DNA from: Aurantiochytrium sp. KH105
Lineage: Eukaryota; Sar; Bigyra; Thraustochytrida; Thraustochytriidae
Direction of reading: 5' to 3'
NCBI GenBank assembly: GCA_003116975.1
Contig: BGKB01000169.1
Span: 1 to 64,000 of the forward strand
DNA: 64,000 bases
Shown here: positions 61,350-64,000 of the stretch, one piece after another
Numbering within the stretch: the first letter of the stretch is position 1
How the letters are laid out: every line of letters begins with the position of its first letter
Notes under the pieces: generated by a model
The model's database searches: none
The model's input: the letters and a program-made list of their open reading frames with translations, nothing else
Told to the model about the DNA's origin: nothing
Position numbers and translations under genes: made by a program

Positions 61350-62261
61350 ATGGCAACCCGTCTCGACGAAGCGATCGCTCTTGACCTCGTCAAAGGCGAC
61401 GCCGAGGGGTCCACGTGGCGCGGCCTTATCACCGACAAATACAATGTTTTCATCGTGCCGAATGGTGGTCTGCTGATGGCTCTCATCTTGCGCGCGATGC
61501 GTAATGAGCAGAAGCGCCATGGACTCGACAAGGAATCCAATCTTGACTGTCTCCACATGCAGCACTCCTTCCTTGCAGCCACCGTGGGAAACGCCCCGTG
61601 CGACATCACAGTGCGTGTCATCAAACGCGGCAGAACCCTTTCCTGGGTCTCTGCAGAGCTCCAGCAGGCTGCCAAGGTCCGCATCATGGCCATTGCGGGC
61701 TTTGGCAAGTACGATCCCTGCCCAGCAACCAACTACATCCCGGTGGAAGATGTCAAGCTTATCAACACTCAAAGCGAAAGGTTCAAATCTTCTTCCATTC
61801 CCAAAGGCAACGGTGAGACGCGCGAGCTTTTCAGCCGCTGGGTTTGGAACTTTCCTCCCGGTGACAAAGACGTCTATCTCCGCATGACCTCGCAGCAGGA
61901 GCACCCGGACCCGTGTCCCACCAAGTTCAACGTCTATATGCGCCATGAAGATCGTAGCGAGCCCATTACTGTAGAATCCTTGGTTGCCATTTCTGACGCG
62001 GCGATTCCTACGATCAAGGCGCTTCTGCCCTTTGGGAACATGGGTTGGGTTCCTACTCTCTCCTTCAATTCGTATCTCTTTGCCGAGCCGCGTCCTGACC
62101 TCGAGTGGGTCTACTGCGAGTTCAACCTCGAGGCTGCGAGCGAGGGTCGTAGCATTCAGGGTGTCTCGATCTTTGACCCGGAGACCGGCGCTCTTTTGTG
62201 CAGAGCCTCGCAAGGCGCTCTCAACGTAGCCGAGCAAAAGGATCAGTCCAGTAAGATATAG
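61350..62261 (+). CDS. Acyl-CoA thioesterase-like protein, double hotdog
   Basis: 303 aa, no transit or signal peptide visible. Layout fits the TesB-like/thioesterase-like superfamily with two hotdog halves. The first (~15-130) has VPNGGLLMALILRAM as the long central helix entry, HSFLA and VIKRGRTLSWVSAEL, a strand pair typical of these enzymes. The second (~165-290) has a matching pair ending in EWVYCEFNLEAASEGRSIQGVSIFDPETGALLCRASQGAL, the usual closing strand-turn-strand with the D-x-x-G-x-L motif. Such proteins cleave acyl-CoA to fatty acid and CoA. Specific substrate and compartment cannot be read. It is convergent with the next gene, only 34 bp between stop codons. Confidence 0.85.
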   Translation: MATRLDEAIALDLVKGDAEGSTWRGLITDKYNVFIVPNGGLLMALILRAMRNEQKRHGLDKESNLDCLHMQHSFLAATVGNAPCDITVRVIKRGRTLSWVSAELQQAAKVRIMAIAGFGKYDPCPATNYIPVEDVKLINTQSERFKSSSIPKGNGETRELFSRWVWNFPPGDKDVYLRMTSQQEHPDPCPTKFNVYMRHEDRSEPITVESLVAISDAAIPTIKALLPFGNMGWVPTLSFNSYLFAEPRPDLEWVYCEFNLEAASEGRSIQGVSIFDPETGALLCRASQGALNVAEQKDQSSKI

Positions 62262-62295
62262 TAATTGATAAAGTCTTTACATCAGTCCTTGTCTT

Positions 62296-64000
62296 TCACT
62301 TTCTCTTGAATTTGGGATCCATTGCTTCAATCTCGCTCTGAATGCGTACACGCATGCGCTGCAAGACACGCGGCGGAATGTGTTGGTGTATCTCAATCAG
62401 CTTCGAGTCCGGCAAGTTGTATGATGATGCCTGTAAGAGTACTCGTGAGGCTTGATAGGCGTGTATAACAGCCCGTGCATCCTCTGGAGCCGATGGCATC
62501 AGATCCGACGGATCGATCTGTTCAAGAATTCCCATGAGCTTCCGCGTTCGTTTCGATTTGCGTACGGTCCGCTTTGTCTTTGCCCGGGCCGCTTCCGCCT
62601 TTTTCCGTTGCTCTTTCTTTGCGGCCTCGTCCAAAAGCCGTGTTAGATTCTCCACTTTGGTCGCAACATTCTCCGATTCCTGGATGCCCTCCACACTCCA
62701 GTCAACATCTTGCGCAATTTGCAAAAGGTCGAGGTAGCTATCTTCCGGTGTGAGCAGCGCACGAGGTACAGGAAGTCTTGTGCTGCTTACAGCCAGCGCG
62801 ACGACCCATTCCTGAGCCGACGTTGGTTCATGACCGAGCTTCCCACCAGGAATACCGAGCAAGTCCAGCCATGCCTCATCGGGCTGCTGTACGTTTGCAG
62901 CAAGAGACGATATGATTTTATGATGCTCGAGCCGAAAAGCATCACCGGCGCGATCGCCAGAAAAGACCACATGTGCGGCATGCTTCACCTCTCCTTGTGC
63001 ACAAATGTGAACCTCATCGTGAAGTACTTGTCCTGTCAAAGGGTCAAGCATGGAATGGCAAATGCGTGCTTCTGGTGTTCGGTCAGGCGGGTTGGGGCAA
63101 ATGCGCAAGCTTGGCACAAATCTTGCATCGAGGCGTTCTCCCAACGCTTCAAGATCGAAACCTGGCGAGGTTGATGGTCGATCATCCTCCAAATCGAGTG
63201 TGTCAATGGCATCCGACGGATCGGGACGCCGCGCAGAAGGAATGTAATGTTCGACTTGGGGCTCTGCGTCGACAAAGAGGTGAAAGCGAACCCCATCTGG
63301 ACCTTGGTACACGGGTAACTCTTGCAAAACCCCGTTTGTTTGCGGAAACATCCACAAGCGCGCGTTGGCGCGTTCCATAGGGTCCAGTACACGTGCTCGC
63401 GCATTTTTCTCGAACACAAAGCTTTTGCCCTTACCTTTGACAATCGAACTCTTGTTTACTTGCAAAGAACGAGATTGATCATCCAAAGAGTTTACCTCGT
63501 TCATTTGCACAGGCGCCGCGTTCGCATTGGTCTGCGCCAGTTGTCTCTCCTCAGCATCACAATCGTGATCCTCGATTTTTGCTTCGTTCTCGCAAAGAGG
63601 GACAGCCCTGCTATCGCTGGTGGTCTCTGGTTCCGCAGAAGCCGTCTTCGTTGAACCTGCAGAGCGCGTAAAGATGAGTGGGTCCAAGTGTACACGCATA
63701 GCACCCGCTTTGGTCACATCCACGCCCATCACCACGGGTGCAAAGGATTTGCGTCTTGTGTAGCGCGGAAGCTCGTGCGCATAGACGTTGGTTGCATTGT
63801 ACGGATGCTGCGAGATCACGCGAACAATGTCCTTGATGAGCTTGCCTGCTAGCTCATGACTGCCCAGCGACAAGAGAGCATCGAACCCTCCATCCATGCT
63901 CATGAGCTGTGCGTTGAGTGGGTCCACCGCCAGCTGGCGTAGCGTAAGCGCGGCCAGCGTTACATTTTGCTGATGCGCCTCTGTGGGCGTCGCCTCGCGC
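62296..64000 (-). CDS. Unknown protein, 5' end beyond the window, ARM-like start and basic C-terminus
   Basis: The minus-strand frame is open from the stop at 62296 to the window edge with no in-frame ATG between 63905 and 64000, so the gene begins further right; at least 567 residues are visible. The most N-terminal part (NVTLAALTLRQLAV, then GGFDALLSLGSHELAGKLI) has helix pairs with Leu/Gly spacing like an armadillo repeat. The middle is mixed with Pro-rich and acidic loops. The C-terminal ~110 residues carry a Lys/Arg/Ala coiled stretch (EAARAKTKRTVRKSKRTRK) that could be a nuclear or nucleic-acid-binding signal, then a helical end. I do not recognise the family. Confidence 0.7.
   Translation of the reverse strand, partial: REATPTEAHQQNVTLAALTLRQLAVDPLNAQLMSMDGGFDALLSLGSHELAGKLIKDIVRVISQHPYNATNVYAHELPRYTRRKSFAPVVMGVDVTKAGAMRVHLDPLIFTRSAGSTKTASAEPETTSDSRAVPLCENEAKIEDHDCDAEERQLAQTNANAAPVQMNEVNSLDDQSRSLQVNKSSIVKGKGKSFVFEKNARARVLDPMERANARLWMFPQTNGVLQELPVYQGPDGVRFHLFVDAEPQVEHYIPSARRPDPSDAIDTLDLEDDRPSTSPGFDLEALGERLDARFVPSLRICPNPPDRTPEARICHSMLDPLTGQVLHDEVHICAQGEVKHAAHVVFSGDRAGDAFRLEHHKIISSLAANVQQPDEAWLDLLGIPGGKLGHEPTSAQEWVVALAVSSTRLPVPRALLTPEDSYLDLLQIAQDVDWSVEGIQESENVATKVENLTRLLDEAAKKEQRKKAEAARAKTKRTVRKSKRTRKLMGILEQIDPSDLMPSAPEDARAVIHAYQASRVLLQASSYNLPDSKLIEIHQHIPPRVLQRMRVRIQSEIEAMDPKFKRK

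Overview
The window is nuclear DNA from a eukaryote. It carries PEX19, an NCA2-family mitochondrial protein, a TBC Rab-GAP, a TKL-like kinase, a DASH/Dad1-like kinetochore subunit, type II membrane glycosyltransferases and a mitochondrial class I release factor. Genes are GC-rich (third codon positions mostly G or C), almost all are single open frames, and only one clear intron is visible (79 nt, GT-AG). Compact, mostly intronless genes plus an AP2-domain regulator and many pentanucleotide microsatellites fit a heterotrophic stramenopile, most likely a thraustochytrid (Aurantiochytrium/Schizochytrium/Hondaea type). That placement is inference; no rRNA or organelle gene is present to prove it.

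Layout. 0.8-3.1 kb: PEX19 and an HD-domain nucleotidase-like protein. 3.9-9.3 kb: two tandem paralogous secreted proteins made of a repeated Cys-containing unit plus a C-terminal VWA-like domain. 10.3-16.3 kb: acylated-looking TKL-like kinase, WD40 protein ending in a CaaX box, small multi-pass membrane protein, helical unknown. 16.4-23.6 kb: large acidic unknown (minus), secreted class 3 lipase (minus), Dad1-like protein (plus), a second serine-hydrolase-like protein (minus). 23.6-28.0 kb: repeat-rich leader and a putative regulator. 28.7-32.5 kb: stand-alone type I 3-dehydroquinase and NCA2, divergent. 32.5-43.1 kb: about 10.5 kb with no convincing gene, packed with pentanucleotide and tetranucleotide repeats. 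43.1-51.1 kb: AP2-domain protein, mitochondrial RF1, another repeat-rich stretch, TBC protein. 51.9-56.8 kb: two GT34-like glycosyltransferase genes, one holding three near-identical catalytic domains. 58.4-64.0 kb: DRE-TIM metallolyase-like protein fused to EF-hands (one intron), double-hotdog thioesterase-like protein, and a gene that runs off the right edge.

Common threads. Four proteins carry terminal lipidation signals (PEX19 CAQQ; kinase MGCAQS; WD40 protein CALL; DRE-TIM protein MGSGLT). A secretory/Golgi group (VWA-like repeat proteins, lipase, GT34-like enzymes, TBC Rab-GAP) is prominent, although nothing shows that these genes act as one pathway. Regulator genes (kinase, putative DNA-binding protein, AP2 protein, TBC protein) sit behind long GC-rich, microsatellite-rich upstream tracts, whereas the metabolic genes mostly do not. 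No rRNA, tRNA, CRISPR array, retroelement or other intact transposon was recognised by eye.
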